Positions 1 through 8,503 are shown, counted from the stretch's first letter. The stretch: 39,265 bases of DNA from Streptomyces ureilyticus (GCF_011045025.1 NZ_JAAKZX010000082.1:1-39265), one strand, 5' to 3'. Numbers and translations are program-made. The notes: generated by a model from the letters alone, not told the origin.

Positions 1-1040
1 ATGGTCTTCTCATAGACGCGGATGGCGTCGTCGACAGTGGCTCCGTTCGCGAGGGCGAGGGCGAGTTCGCCGGCGTCAAGCATGGCGAGGTTGACGCCGG
101 TGCCGAGCGGGGGCATGAGGTGGGCGGCGTCGCCGAGCAGGGTCACCGTCGGGTTGTGGTCCCAGGTGTGCTGGGCAGGGAGCACGAAGATCGGGCGGTG
201 GATGTAGAGGCCGTCGTTCTCGGTGATCATCCGGCGCATGCGGGGCGACCAGCGCGCGTACTCGTCGCGCAGCACGGCGCGGATGCCATCGGTGTCCTCG
301 GCGGTCAGACCCTTTGCGCTGATCCAGTCGACGGGAAGGCGTTGGATGATGTAGACGCGGATCTGGTTTCCGCTGTTGCGCTGGGCGAACCGGCTGCGTT
401 CGCCATCAGCCGCGTGGGCGCTGCCCGAGCCGACCAGTTCGGCGATCTCGGGGTGCCGGTCGTCGACGTCGGGGAAGCATGCTTCCAGGAAGCTGATCCC
501 GGTGTACTCGGGGATGGCGGTGGACACGGCCGGACGTACCTGGGAGAAGGCGCCGTCGGCGCCGATGACCAGATCGGTCTCGATGCTCGTGCCGTCGGCG
601 AAGTGCATTTGCCGCGGCCCATCGGCGGGTCCGCTGATCGTGTCGAGGGAGCGGCCCCAGCGCACAGTTCCCGCCTCCAGGGAGTCGAGCAGCAGGTCGC
701 GCAGGTCGCCGCGGTCGATTTCCGGCTTCAAGAGTTCGTTGGCTGCCGGAACTTGGCGGAACGTGATCGCGCCGGTCGGGTCCATCTGGCGCAGTTCCTG
801 CCCTTCGGGGCGGGCGAGGGCGAAGAACTCGTCGAGCAGGCCGGCTTCGCGCAGGGCGACCTAGGCGTGGTCAGCGTGCAGGTCGAGGGTGCCGCCTTGG
901 TTGCGGGAGTCGCGGCCCGGGTCGCGGTCGTAGACGGTGACCGCGATGCCGCGCTGCTGGAGGATGCGTGCGCAGGTCAGTCCGCCGGGTCCGGCGCCGA
1001 TGATGCTGATCCTGGCGTCAGCGGGGTCTGGGGACTTCAA
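1..1040 (-). pseudogene. TetX-like FAD-dependent monooxygenase, amber-interrupted and cut by left edge
   Basis: Flavoprotein monooxygenase of the TetX/PHBH type (hydroxylation using FAD and NAD(P)H). I chose the TTG at 1040 as start because AAAGGA lies six bases upstream. The N-terminus has the FAD Rossmann motif GAGPGG (residues 15-20). After codon 59 (ending LDLHADHA) an in-frame TAG occurs at 863-861; the same frame then continues without another stop to position 1, through DLVIGADG and the GDAAHLMPPLGTG motif typical of the family's second FAD-binding site. Family alignment suggests a Gln codon (CAG) where TAG now stands, a single C-to-T change. The C-terminus lies beyond the window. Divergence from related tetracycline-modifying enzymes cannot be judged, so the substrate is unknown. 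Pseudogene status is inferred; readthrough or a sequence error are the alternatives. Confidence 0.8.
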
Positions 1041-1153
1041 AGTTGTTCCTTTCGGTCGGAGAAGAGGAGTCACCGGGCGACAGCGAGATCTGCTGGCGGA
1101 GTGGGGTGCGAAGGGCGGTCCACGCGGGCGGCCTTGACCGGACACCGCGGCCG

Positions 1154-1951
1154 TCATCCCGGAGTCGCCCTGCCGTGCCGCCAGTAACCGACGAAAGTGA
1201 TGTCGGACTTGTCGACGCCGCGCTCATGGACGAGGTGCCGCCGCAGTGTCGTGGGCAGGTGATTCTCACCCGCCACGAAGGTGGCGAAGCGCCCTGCCGG
1301 CAGGGCGGCCTTCATCACGGTGTCGAGCGCGTAGCGCCCCGGAAGTCCGGGGCGGCCGTCGCGCGGAAGCCAGTGCACGCTGACGTTCTGTGGTGTGTTC
1401 AACTTCTGGATGTCTGCGCTGCTGGGTACCTCCAGGAACACTTCGCTGGGCAACGCGCCCTCGTCGGAGTCCAGGATGGACAGGATGGCCGGCACCGCGG
1501 TCTCGTCCCCTACGAGCAGTTGCCATTCCACGCCATGGGGCGGGCTGTAGGTGGCTCCCTCGTCGAGGATGCCGACCGGTTCGCCGGGGCGGGCACCCCG
1601 CGCCCAGGTGGAGGCCGGACTGTCCCCTTCGTGGAGCACGAACTCGATGTCCAGTTCGTTGCGGTCGGGCCAGAAGTGCCGGACCGTGTAGAAACGGACG
1701 TAGGGGCGTGCCGCCTTGCCCGTCATCATGTATTGCGCCATCCATGTGGCGTCGGACCGGGAGGGCAGCCAGAGCCGGCCCTGGCCGGGCCGCCGGAACA
1801 GGAGCCTGAAGGCCTGGTCGACTCCGATCGGCCGGAAGTCCTTGAGGTCCTCTCCGCCCACGGTCACCAGCAGGAAGTTTCCGGGCCTCCACTCCTTGCG
1901 CACGACTTCGACCGACAGCATCCGACGGCTGACGGGCTTGATCCGGTTCAT
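1154..1951 (-). CDS. Siderophore-interacting FAD-binding protein (SIP/ViuB family)
   Basis: Cytoplasmic ferric-siderophore reductase-like flavoprotein that would release iron from imported siderophores using NAD(P)H. The 265 residues match the family's usual length. The flavin-binding motif RFYTVR is at residues 86-91, followed by a conserved HEG..SPASTWA segment (107-117) and the GDETAVPAI segment (148-156) typical of SIP C-terminal domains; the C-terminal region contains VAGENHLPTTLRRHL. The ATG start has AGAGGA upstream. The gene is divergent from the AraC regulator at 2165, and a perfect TTAGGC/GCCTAA palindrome lies between them, fitting iron-dependent repression by a DmdR/IdeR protein (inference). 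No siderophore biosynthesis genes are present nearby. Confidence 0.93.
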   Translation of the reverse strand: MNRIKPVSRRMLSVEVVRKEWRPGNFLLVTVGGEDLKDFRPIGVDQAFRLLFRRPGQGRLWLPSRSDATWMAQYMMTGKAARPYVRFYTVRHFWPDRNELDIEFVLHEGDSPASTWARGARPGEPVGILDEGATYSPPHGVEWQLLVGDETAVPAILSILDSDEGALPSEVFLEVPSSADIQKLNTPQNVSVHWLPRDGRPGLPGRYALDTVMKAALPAGRFATFVAGENHLPTTLRRHLVHERGVDKSDITFVGYWRHGRATPG

Positions 1952-2020
1952 GGTGACGTCCTCTTCTCATGCATCGACGCCGCAACGGAAGGTGGGTACG
2001 CACCACGCCCGGGCATCAAG

Positions 2021-2034
2021 TTAGGCATGCCTAA
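2021..2034. promoter_or_regulatory. Candidate iron box (DmdR/IdeR-type operator)
   Basis: TTAGGCATGCCTAA is a perfect 14-bp palindrome in the 213-bp gap between the divergent siderophore-interacting protein gene and the AraC gene. It resembles part of the 19-bp actinobacterial DtxR-family consensus TTAGGTTAGSCTAACCTAA, though its centre differs. It lies about 70 bp upstream of the SIP start and 130 bp upstream of the AraC start, so it could repress both when iron is sufficient. Binding is inferred. Confidence 0.55.
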
Positions 2035-2164
2035 CCGTAGAATGGCGCTTGTGCGCATGGTGGCCATGCGATACCCCGGAACGGCCAGACCGTGATCGGA
2101 GCACGGGGCGAACGGGACTGGTGGGCTGGGACGGGACGGAACGGCGGATGGAGAGATGAGCGTC

Positions 2165-2920
2165 ATGGTTCAGGTGACAGCTCTGGGCGAGGGAGCCGCC
2201 TCTCCGATCCTGAGCATCGAGCACCAGCATGCGCATCCGCCCCTCCAGGTGGCACCCCATACCCATTCGGAGCCAATGCTGCTGTGGGCGTCGACCACTT
2301 CCGTCACCCTGCGCACGGTTTCGCACGACTGGCTGGTGCCTCCGGGGCACGGCCTGTGGGTTCCCGGCCGTGTCGAGCACACGGGGACGACACGGCACGC
2401 CGGTGAACTGTGTGTCATCCGGTTCATGGCCACGCGCTGCCCCATCGACTGGGCGCAGCCCACCGGCGTCGCCGTCGGACCGCTGCTTCGTGAGCTCATC
2501 CGATACCTGCGGGCCGAGCCGGACGCGGCGAGCCGCCGGCATGCCGAAGCTCTCCTCTTCGATGTCCTCCTGCCGCTGCCGACCCACTCGATCCAGGTGC
2601 CCATGCCCGCCGAACCGCGCTTGCGTACGATCACCGAGCGGCTCATTGACTCGCCCGGAGATCAGCGAGAACTGACGATGTGGGCGGCGGAGGTGCACAG
2701 CGGGGTGCGTACTCTGTCACGGCTCTTCCTCGCCGAGACGGGGCTGACCTTCTCGCAGTGGCGGACTCGGGTCCGTGTCCGCGCCGCAGTAGGCCATCTG
2801 GCGACCGGCGCGTCCGTCAAGGCCACCGCGCGGGCTGTGGGATACCGAAAGCCCAGCGCCTTCATCGCCGCCTTTCAGCGCGTGACTGGGCAGACGCCCG
2901 GTACCTACGGGGGCGAGTAG
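2165..2920 (+). CDS. AraC-family transcriptional regulator
   Basis: DNA-binding regulator with an N-terminal cupin-like sensor half (HxHxP-type segment, histidines around residues 20-35) and a C-terminal AraC helix-turn-helix half (last ~100 residues, with GVRTLSRLFLAETGLTFSQW and the second helix region AVGYRKPSAFIAAFQRVTG). Two ATGs exist: 2156 abuts GGAGAG, while 2165 has GGAGAG nine bases upstream, so 2165 is preferred, giving 251 residues. It ends with TAG at 2918-2920, at the natural family end. Divergent from the siderophore-interacting protein and sharing the candidate iron box, it may control iron acquisition; the effector is unknown. Confidence 0.92.
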   Translation: MVQVTALGEGAASPILSIEHQHAHPPLQVAPHTHSEPMLLWASTTSVTLRTVSHDWLVPPGHGLWVPGRVEHTGTTRHAGELCVIRFMATRCPIDWAQPTGVAVGPLLRELIRYLRAEPDAASRRHAEALLFDVLLPLPTHSIQVPMPAEPRLRTITERLIDSPGDQRELTMWAAEVHSGVRTLSRLFLAETGLTFSQWRTRVRVRAAVGHLATGASVKATARAVGYRKPSAFIAAFQRVTGQTPGTYGGE

Positions 2921-2947
2921 GAGCCATGCAGCGAGTGCGGTTTGGTG

Positions 2948-2960
2948 TCACATGATGTGA
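2948..2960. repeat. 13-bp palindrome TCACATGATGTGA
   Basis: A perfect palindrome (six-base arms around one G) 28 bp after the AraC stop, followed by three tandem copies of GGGTTGAGC-like sequence (about 2967-2990). It could be a regulator site or a chance palindrome; no gene start lies just downstream. Confidence 0.3.
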
Positions 2961-2998
2961 CGCTCGGGTTGAGCGGGTTGAGCGGGTTGTCAGCTGTA

Positions 2999-3084
2999 CT
3001 GGGCTCGATCCCCTTTGACGGACATCATCCTTCTGGAGCGGCAGCCACTGATCTTCGATGTCCGCCAAACGGGATCAAGCCCAG
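2999..3084. repeat. 28-bp imperfect inverted repeat (hairpin) beside the ISAs1 remnant
   Basis: Arms 2999-3026 and 3057-3084 match at 25 of 28 positions with a 30-nt loop. The arms begin CTGGGCT..GATCCC and end GGACATC. The structure sits 26 bp beyond the stop of the ISAs1-type transposase at 3110. It may be two copies of an IS end lying head to head, or a terminator-like hairpin; which is unresolved. Confidence 0.6.
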
Positions 3085-3109
3085 GTGTGGGCCCAAGGCA
3101 CCTGCGTGC

Positions 3110-3736
3110 TCACCTGCCGGGTTGGATGAGGTCGAGTGCATGGTCGGGGTGTGACTTGTAGTAGTCGGTGGCGTGGGCGGTGTTGGTCCAGCCGGTGAGG
3201 CGGGCCGGGGCGATCGCGATGTTACGGAAAGTGGCCATTGCGCGGGGCGTGTTCCCGGTGCGGATCTTGGAGGCGTCCTCGGCGAGGGTGGTGTCCCGGA
3301 CGTGGTGATGGGCTTCGACGTGCCAGTGCTCGCGCACCGCTCGGGCGAGCTGAGCGTCGGTCGCGGAGCGGCTGCAGTGTCCTGCAAGCCACGCACCCAC
3401 CGCCGCGTCCACCGCGTCGCCGTCCAGACGTGCCAGGAGTCGGCCGAACGTGGTCGCCCGCGGTCCGGCCCGCAGCCCCAGGCGGTGACGGACCTCGTCG
3501 GGCAGATAGGCGGCATGCCTTGCGATGGCGGCGAGGGTAGTGGCGCCGGCGAGTACGGCGATCGTGCACAGTGCCAGGACCGGGCCGAGCCGGTAACGGC
3601 GGCCCTGTCGACGGCGCGGATCGGGCAGCACGTCGAGGACGTCGGCAAGTTCCAGCAGGCGGTCGGGGTCGTCGGGGATGGAGCCCGCATCGTGGTCGAG
3701 GTGGCGGGACACAGCGGTAATCAGCGAGGACGGCAT
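3110..3736 (-). pseudogene. ISAs1-family transposase with internal in-frame deletion
   Basis: The 208-residue frame joins the N-terminal region of an ISAs1 (H-repeat-associated) transposase (DPRRRQGRRYRLGPVLAL, residues ~39-56, through LLARLDGDAVDAAVGAWL) directly to its C-terminal region (REHWHVEAHHHVRDTTLAED, then RNIAIAPARLTGWTN). Full-length members have about 370-400 residues, so roughly 170-190 residues containing much of the DDE catalytic core are missing, yet the reading frame is intact across the junction near residue 120. It cannot be catalytically active, but the preserved ends and frame resemble an internally deleted derivative that could be mobilised in trans (inference). Hairpins flank it on both sides (2999-3084 and 3739-3794). 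Confidence 0.8.
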
Positions 3737-3738
3737 CC

Positions 3739-3794
3739 GGAAGCGATTCGTTGTGATGAGGCGTCAGACACCTCCATCATCACGAACCGCTTCC
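3739..3794. repeat. Imperfect inverted repeat upstream of the ISAs1 remnant
   Basis: Arms 3739-3761 and 3771-3794 pair as GGAAGCG-TTCGT...GATG-AGG against their complement with a few mismatches and a 9-nt loop. It begins three bases upstream of the transposase ATG at 3736, where it would overlap the leader or promoter. It could be an IS-end structure or block read-in transcription. Confidence 0.5.
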
Positions 3795-3854
3795 TTCAGT
3801 TGATCACCCACCCCCACCCCGACAACCCGCCCTCACCCAGCAGTTCAGGGCATC

Positions 3855-4292
3855 TCACCGCCCGAGAACGCACGAGCCCTGGGCGGTCACCAGGCCCTCG
3901 TCCTTGCAGTGTTCCAGGAGCCGGTCGAAGACCACCCGTTCCATGCCGTGCCCGGCCAGCCGGGTGCGGAACCGGCTCAGCACGCTCGCGTCGAAGCCCG
4001 TGTCCGTCAGCTCGGCCTCGAGCGCGTACTTCCAGTCGATCGCCCGCACCGCCATCGCCGCGGCCTGCCGGTCGGTCAGGTCCTCGGCGAACTGCAACAC
4101 CGTGACCAGCGACAACACTCCCGGTGACAGTCCCGGGGCACCGCGCACCCCGAACGCGTCGGCGAACGGCTCATCCGCGAAGACCTCCGCGAGCCGGTCC
4201 CGCACCCGGATCGCCAGGCTCCCCTGCGGGAACGCCGCCCGGGCCACCGCCGCAGTCTGTGCCGGAACCTTCGGCAGCCCCTTCGGCCTCAT
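3855..4292 (-). pseudogene. IS1182-family transposase, N-terminal fragment (left copy)
   Basis: The start at 4292 (MRPKGLPKVPAQTAAVARAA) matches the usual beginning of IS1182-group transposases; ATG 4304 is an alternative. The N-terminal domain continues with FADAFGVRGAPGLSPGVLSL, FAEDLTDRQAAAMAVRAIDW and FDASVLSRFRTRL, and stops just after GLVTAQG, where family members enter the first catalytic-Asp region (RTDSTHVL). Everything after that is lost at the junction with the ISAs1 hairpin. The 5' end faces the two-component/ABC cassette. The C-terminal part of a similar transposase lies at 8775-9795 in the same orientation on the other side of that cassette. Confidence 0.8.
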
Positions 4293-4582
4293 CGACAACC
4301 GCATCACCCCCGCGGCCGCACGACAGGGCAACGACCGCACGGACGATCATCCCGCGCCCAACCGTCGCCCCGCACGCAATTGCGCAGCAGAGTCCGCAGG
4401 CGGCTCAAAGCGCTCCAGTACCGGCACAGCCTCCTCAGCGGATTCCCCGCCGGGACGGGGCTCGCCCTCGACCGACCGGACGGACGCCACTGCTTCCCAA
4501 GGTTCGGTGACGAAGGCGGCTCCCTGTAGCACCCACCGGGTCAGCTCGGACGCGTCCCCGGCCTTCAGGATGGGGCACTCTC
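4293..4582. other. Gap between IS1182 fragment and ABC permease; no supported gene
   Basis: It presumably includes the left end of the IS1182-type element. A minus-strand frame runs about 4580-4347 (contains ELTRWVLQGAAFV), but it has no convincing start or ribosome-binding site and I recognise no family. It may be a gene remnant brought in with the cassette. Confidence 0.3.
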
Positions 4583-5413
4583 TCAGGCGTCCCGCCGCTT
4601 CAGTTGCAGCGCGGCGATGCCCAGCAGCACGGCCAGGAAACCGACGAACACGGCCAGGCCCGCCCCCGGGGAGAGCAGGTCCGAGCCGGGGGAGACAGTC
4701 ATGAAGGCGGAGCCGGCGTTGGAGGGGAAATACGGGCCGATCGTGTCGTTCCAGCTGTGCGGGAGGGCGACCTTCATCAGGCCGGGCAGTAGCCAGTTCG
4801 AGGCGAACAGGGTGGTCACCGCGCCCGCGGTGTTGCGCAGCAGGGCGCCAAGTGCCATGCCCAGCAGTCCGATACCGGTGAGGTAGACGACAGCGCCGCT
4901 GACCGCGCGCAGGACGCCGGGGTCGGTGAGGGAGGCGCCGTCGGAGCCGAGGATGGCCTGCCCGGCGAAGAAGGCACCGAAGACCGCGACCGCACCGACC
5001 GTGAGGACGACCCCGGCGAGCACCGCCGTCTTGGCCCAGAGCACCGGCAGCCGCCGGGGCACCGCGGCGAGAGTGGAGCGGATCAGGCCGGTGCTGTACT
5101 CGCCTGCAGCGAGCAGGACCCCGAGGGTACCGATGACGAGCTGGGCCATCTCGGTACCGGCCAGGCTGATGCCGGTCGGATCAGTGGTTCCCTCAAGGCC
5201 CTCCATGGTGCCGCCGCCCGAGGTGACAGAGGCGGCGATCAGCGCGAAGGCGACCAGTGCCACGACGGCCCCGAGCAGGGTGTAGGCCGTGGACCGCAGC
5301 GACCAGAACTTGATCCACTCGGAGGTGACCACGCGTCGCGTGGTGACGCGCAGTTCGGGACGCTCGTCGCGCTCGGGGCGCACTGTCAGGTCTGGTGCCG
5401 AGGTGGTAGTCAT
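4583..5413 (-). CDS. ABC-2 type transporter permease
   Basis: Integral membrane subunit of an ABC exporter, 276 residues. After a ~40-residue hydrophilic N-terminus it shows about six hydrophobic segments (TLLGAVVALVAFALIAAS; MAQLVIGTLGVLLAA; VLAGVVLTVGAVAVFGAFF; AVVYLTGIGLLGMALGALL; a segment near NWLLPGLMKVAL; GLAVFVGFLAVLLGIAAL) and the GEYSTGLIRSTLAAVPRR motif typical of ABC-2 permeases of antibiotic/lantibiotic efflux type. Its ATG overlaps the stop of the ATPase gene by one base (TGATG), indicating translational coupling. It is the last gene of the sensing/export module, working with the ATPase at 5413-6390. The exported compound is unknown. Confidence 0.93.
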   Translation of the reverse strand: MTTTSAPDLTVRPERDERPELRVTTRRVVTSEWIKFWSLRSTAYTLLGAVVALVAFALIAASVTSGGGTMEGLEGTTDPTGISLAGTEMAQLVIGTLGVLLAAGEYSTGLIRSTLAAVPRRLPVLWAKTAVLAGVVLTVGAVAVFGAFFAGQAILGSDGASLTDPGVLRAVSGAVVYLTGIGLLGMALGALLRNTAGAVTTLFASNWLLPGLMKVALPHSWNDTIGPYFPSNAGSAFMTVSPGSDLLSPGAGLAVFVGFLAVLLGIAALQLKRRDA

Positions 5414-6390
5414 CAGGCGGCCCTCCCGGCCTCGGTGAGCTCGTCACCACGGGTGCCCGGCCCGGTGCCGGCCCTGTCAGCGGTCGTGGTCGTGGCGTGG
5501 TATTCGACGGCGTCCCGGGTCATCTCCATGAACGCCTCCTCCAGCGATGCCTGCTGGGGGAACAGCTCGTGCAGCGTGAAGCCGGATTCCGCCGCGTGAT
5601 CCCCGATCTGATCGGTCGTCAGTCCGCTGATCTCCAGGACCCCGGGTTCGAGGCTGGCGATCGTGACATCCGGCCCGGCCAGCTGTTCCCGGATCTGTGC
5701 GGCCTGCGGCGAGCGCACGCGTACGGTGGTGCGGGCCGCCCGCGCGGTGAAGTCGGCCACCGACACGTCGGCGATCAACCGCCCGCGGCCGACGACGATG
5801 AGGTGTTCGGCCGTGAGTGCCATCTCGCTCATCAGGTGCGAGGAGACGAAGACGGTCCGGCCCTCCTCGGCCAGCCCCTTCAGCAGGTTGCGGATCCAGA
5901 GGATGCCCTCCGGGTCGAGGCCGTTGACCGGCTCGTCCAGCATGACCACCCGGGGGTCGGCAAGCAGCGCCGAGGCGATACCGAGGCGCTGGCCCATGCC
6001 GAGAGAAAAACCGCCCGCCCGCTTGTGGGCGACCTCGCTCAGGCCGACGAGGTCGATCACCTCCTCGACGCGTCGGCGCGGAACGCCGGTGGTGGCGGCC
6101 ATCGCCCGCAGGTGGCTGAACGCGGACCGGCCCTGGTGGATGGACTTGGCCTCCAGCAACGCGCCGATCTCGTGCAGTGGCGCCCGGTGTTCGGCGTAGG
6201 GGCGGCCGTTCACGGTCGCGGTCCCGGCGGTCGGCCGGTCGAGGCCGAGGATCATGCGCATGGTGGTGGACTTGCCCGCCCCGTTGGGTCCGAGGAAGCC
6301 GGTGACCATGCCAGGCCGGACCGAGAAGGTGAGCGAGTCGACAGCCGTCTTGTCGCCGTAGCGCTTCGTCAGGTTGGTGACTTCAATCAT
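5413..6390 (-). CDS. ABC transporter ATP-binding protein
   Basis: Cytoplasmic ATPase energising the permease encoded downstream; 325 residues. Walker A GPNGAGKST is at residues 34-42, signature SLGMGQR at 129-135 and Walker B VVMLDEP at 148-154, followed by the H-loop region VSSH. The C-terminal ~100 residues are the regulatory extension of DrrA/BcrA-like exporters. I chose ATG 6390 (MIEVTNLTKRYG) rather than the longer frame to 6456 because family members start there; no strong Shine-Dalgarno sequence is visible, so initiation may be leaderless or weak. The motif at 6461-6478, 71 bp upstream, is shared with the kinase promoter and suggests control by the neighbouring response regulator. Confidence 0.95.
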   Translation of the reverse strand: MIEVTNLTKRYGDKTAVDSLTFSVRPGMVTGFLGPNGAGKSTTMRMILGLDRPTAGTATVNGRPYAEHRAPLHEIGALLEAKSIHQGRSAFSHLRAMAATTGVPRRRVEEVIDLVGLSEVAHKRAGGFSLGMGQRLGIASALLADPRVVMLDEPVNGLDPEGILWIRNLLKGLAEEGRTVFVSSHLMSEMALTAEHLIVVGRGRLIADVSVADFTARAARTTVRVRSPQAAQIREQLAGPDVTIASLEPGVLEISGLTTDQIGDHAAESGFTLHELFPQQASLEEAFMEMTRDAVEYHATTTTADRAGTGPGTRGDELTEAGRAA

Positions 6391-6460
6391 GCGGTCCAGA
6401 CTGCCGAGCGCGGATCTCCCGGTCGTCAGCCCGGCGCGGACACTCTGTCCTCCCATGCCC

Positions 6461-6478
6461 GTGGTACGGATCTACCGC
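6461..6478. promoter_or_regulatory. Candidate response-regulator site upstream of the ABC genes
   Basis: GTGGTACGGATCTACCGC contains the inverted half sites GGTA/TACC and shares GTGGTAC and TACCGC with 8484-8503 upstream of the kinase gene; a further GGTAC half site follows at 6485-6489. It lies 71-88 bp upstream of the ATPase start. Binding by the encoded regulator is inferred. Confidence 0.45.
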
Positions 6479-6559
6479 GGGCGCGGTACTGAGGGGCCCG
6501 CGGACAAGACCCCAGGATGAGCGCGCCTCCGCCCGCACGTCTGCCCAGGGCGTGGCCGG

Positions 6560-7228
6560 TCACTGCGGAGCGCGGGCCAGGCCGGTCTGGTAGGCGATGA
6601 CGACGAGTTGGGCCCGGTCCCGTGCGCCGAGCTTCGTCATCGCCCGGTTGACATGCGTCTTGGCGGTGGACGTCGAAACGTACAGCCGCTCGGCGATCTC
6701 GTCGTTGGACAGGCCCGTGGCGACCAGGCCCAGCACCTCGCGCTCCCGCCCGGTCAGGGCGTCGAGCTGCGCCGCTGTCGTGGCGGGCCGGTCGTCGGGG
6801 GAGGCCATGAAACGGGCGATCAGGCTCTGGGTCGCCTTCGGCGACAGCAGCGCCTCACCGCCCGCCACGGTCCGGATCGCGGCCAGCAGTTCTGCAGGCT
6901 CGACGCCCTTGCCCAGGAAGCCGCTGGCCCCGGCGCGCAACGCCTGGAAGACGTACTCATCGATCTCGAAGGTGGTCAGGATCAGCACCCGAACCCCTGC
7001 CAGGTCATCGTCGGCGGTGATCTCCCGAGTGGCGGCGAGGCCGTCGAGCCCCGGCATCCGGATGTCCATCAGCACGACGTCCGCGAGGGCGCTGCGGGTG
7101 AGTTCGACGGCCTCCCGACCGGTCGCCGCCTCGCCCACCACCTCCAGGTCGGGCGCCGCATCGATGAGCACCCGGAAACCAGCACGGATCAGGTTCTGGT
7201 CATCGGCCAGCAGGACCCGGATGGTCAT
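6560..7228 (-). CDS. NarL/LuxR-family two-component response regulator
   Basis: Cytoplasmic transcription factor activated by phosphorylation; 222 residues. Receiver domain: acidic pocket D9/D10, phospho-acceptor D55 (VVLMDIRMPG), T85/T86 and K107 (GFLGKG). The LuxR-type helix-turn-helix occupies about residues 158-210 (LTGREREVLGLVATGLSNDE, then STAKTHVNRAMTKLG). Its ATG overlaps the kinase stop as ATGA, so kinase and regulator are co-translated. The ABC genes start 170 bp downstream with their own candidate site, so the regulator probably controls their expression (inference). Confidence 0.96.
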   Translation of the reverse strand: MTIRVLLADDQNLIRAGFRVLIDAAPDLEVVGEAATGREAVELTRSALADVVLMDIRMPGLDGLAATREITADDDLAGVRVLILTTFEIDEYVFQALRAGASGFLGKGVEPAELLAAIRTVAGGEALLSPKATQSLIARFMASPDDRPATTAAQLDALTGREREVLGLVATGLSNDEIAERLYVSTSTAKTHVNRAMTKLGARDRAQLVVIAYQTGLARAPQ

Positions 7229-8439
7229 CCGTCTTCTCCTTCTCCGGATACCTTCACCGACGCTGGGGGCAAGGGCAGTTCGGCCCGCACGGTGAAACCG
7301 CCGTCGGGTTCGGGGCCCGCCTCGAACCAGCCGCCGACGGCGATCGCGCGCTCGCGCATGCCCAAGATGCCGTGCCCGCCGACAGCCGTGTCCTTGCGGG
7401 CCGCCACGCCGCCTCCCGCGTCGTGGATGCGGACGACGAGTCGGTCGGGCGCGTACTCGACGCCGACCCGCGCTGAGGAGCTCCCGCTGTGCTTGTGCAC
7501 GTTGGTGAGCGATTCCTGCACGATCCGGTACGCCGCCAGGTCTACCGCCGAGGGCAGCGGGCGCGGGTGCCCGGAGAGCGTCCAGGCCACCTCCAAGCCT
7601 GCCGCGGCGAACGAGCCGGCGAGTTCCTCCAGCCCGTCGAGGCCCCGAGTGGGCTGCACGGGGGCCCGCGGGTCATCGTCCCGGCGCAGTACGCCGAGCA
7701 GCGCGCTGAGTTCCTCCAGCACGCTCCGGCTGGCCTGACGTACCAAGGTGAGCGACTCCTCCGCGACGTCCGGGTCGGTGCGCAGCGTGTGCCCGGCCAC
7801 CCCGGCCTGGACGCTGATCACGGCGATGTGGTGGGCGGCCACGTCGTGCAGCTCGCGGGCGATCCGCAGCCGTTCCTCGACAACCCGGCGGGCCGCCTCC
7901 TCCTCGCGGCTCTGCTCGGCGCGACGGGCCCGCTCCTCCAGCAGGCCGACGTACGCCCGCCTGCTGCGGACCGCGTCTCCGGCGGCCACCGCCATGCCGA
8001 TCCACACGATCAGGTTCTGGGTCCCGATGCCGGACCAGGCCGACCTGGCGGTGGCCAGGGAAGTGACGCCGTAGACGAGCGCGGCGGCGGCTCCGGCCGT
8101 CCAGGCGGTCCGGCGGCCGGTGCGGACGGCGACGGTGTACGCGGCGATCACCGGGGCTCCGAGGAACACGCCCTGCGCATCCGAGACGATCATGGAGACG
8201 CAGGCGATCCCGGTGGTGACGGCCAGCACCGGAATCGGCCACCGCCGCTGGAAAACGAGCGCGCCGCAGGCCAGTGCCGCCAGCACTGCGACGGTAGCGG
8301 TCAGCGGGACCCGCTGCGGCGGGTCGCCGGGGAGGACCGGCGCCAGCAGGCTGGCTGTGTACAGCGCCGCGGCAAGCACCCCGTCCACGACGAGCGGATG
8401 TGCCCGCGCAGCCTGGCGCCAGGCCGCAGGACCAGTCAT
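7225..8439 (-). CDS. Membrane-bound sensor histidine kinase (HisKA_3 type)
   Basis: Sensor kinase partner of the adjacent regulator. From ATG 8439 it has 404 residues; the upstream in-frame extension to 8496 lacks family similarity and would overlap the candidate operator. About five or six hydrophobic segments fill residues ~18-155 with little extracytoplasmic sequence, as in intramembrane-sensing kinases linked to ABC exporters. The dimerisation/phospho-acceptor motif LRIARELHDVAAHH places the acceptor at His198, and the HATPase domain follows (N-box QESLTNVHKHSG, G-boxes DAGGG and GGHGILGMRERA). The signal is unknown; a membrane or cell-wall-acting compound would be typical for this architecture. 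Confidence 0.95.
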   Translation of the reverse strand: MTGPAAWRQAARAHPLVVDGVLAAALYTASLLAPVLPGDPPQRVPLTATVAVLAALACGALVFQRRWPIPVLAVTTGIACVSMIVSDAQGVFLGAPVIAAYTVAVRTGRRTAWTAGAAAALVYGVTSLATARSAWSGIGTQNLIVWIGMAVAAGDAVRSRRAYVGLLEERARRAEQSREEEAARRVVEERLRIARELHDVAAHHIAVISVQAGVAGHTLRTDPDVAEESLTLVRQASRSVLEELSALLGVLRRDDDPRAPVQPTRGLDGLEELAGSFAAAGLEVAWTLSGHPRPLPSAVDLAAYRIVQESLTNVHKHSGSSSARVGVEYAPDRLVVRIHDAGGGVAARKDTAVGGHGILGMRERAIAVGGWFEAGPEPDGGFTVRAELPLPPASVKVSGEGEDG

Positions 8440-8483
8440 GCGGCAACCATACGTGCAGCCGCCTGACCTGGCGTCCACCCACC

Positions 8484-8503
8484 GTGGTACGTCCACCTAC
8501 CGC
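8484..8503. promoter_or_regulatory. Candidate autoregulatory site upstream of the kinase gene
   Basis: GTGGTACGTCCACCTACCGC has the same GTGGTAC...TACCGC frame as the site upstream of the ABC genes (spacer 7 instead of 5). It sits 45-64 bp upstream of the kinase ATG. Sharing between the two promoters of one module suggests autoregulation plus target control. Confidence 0.45.
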
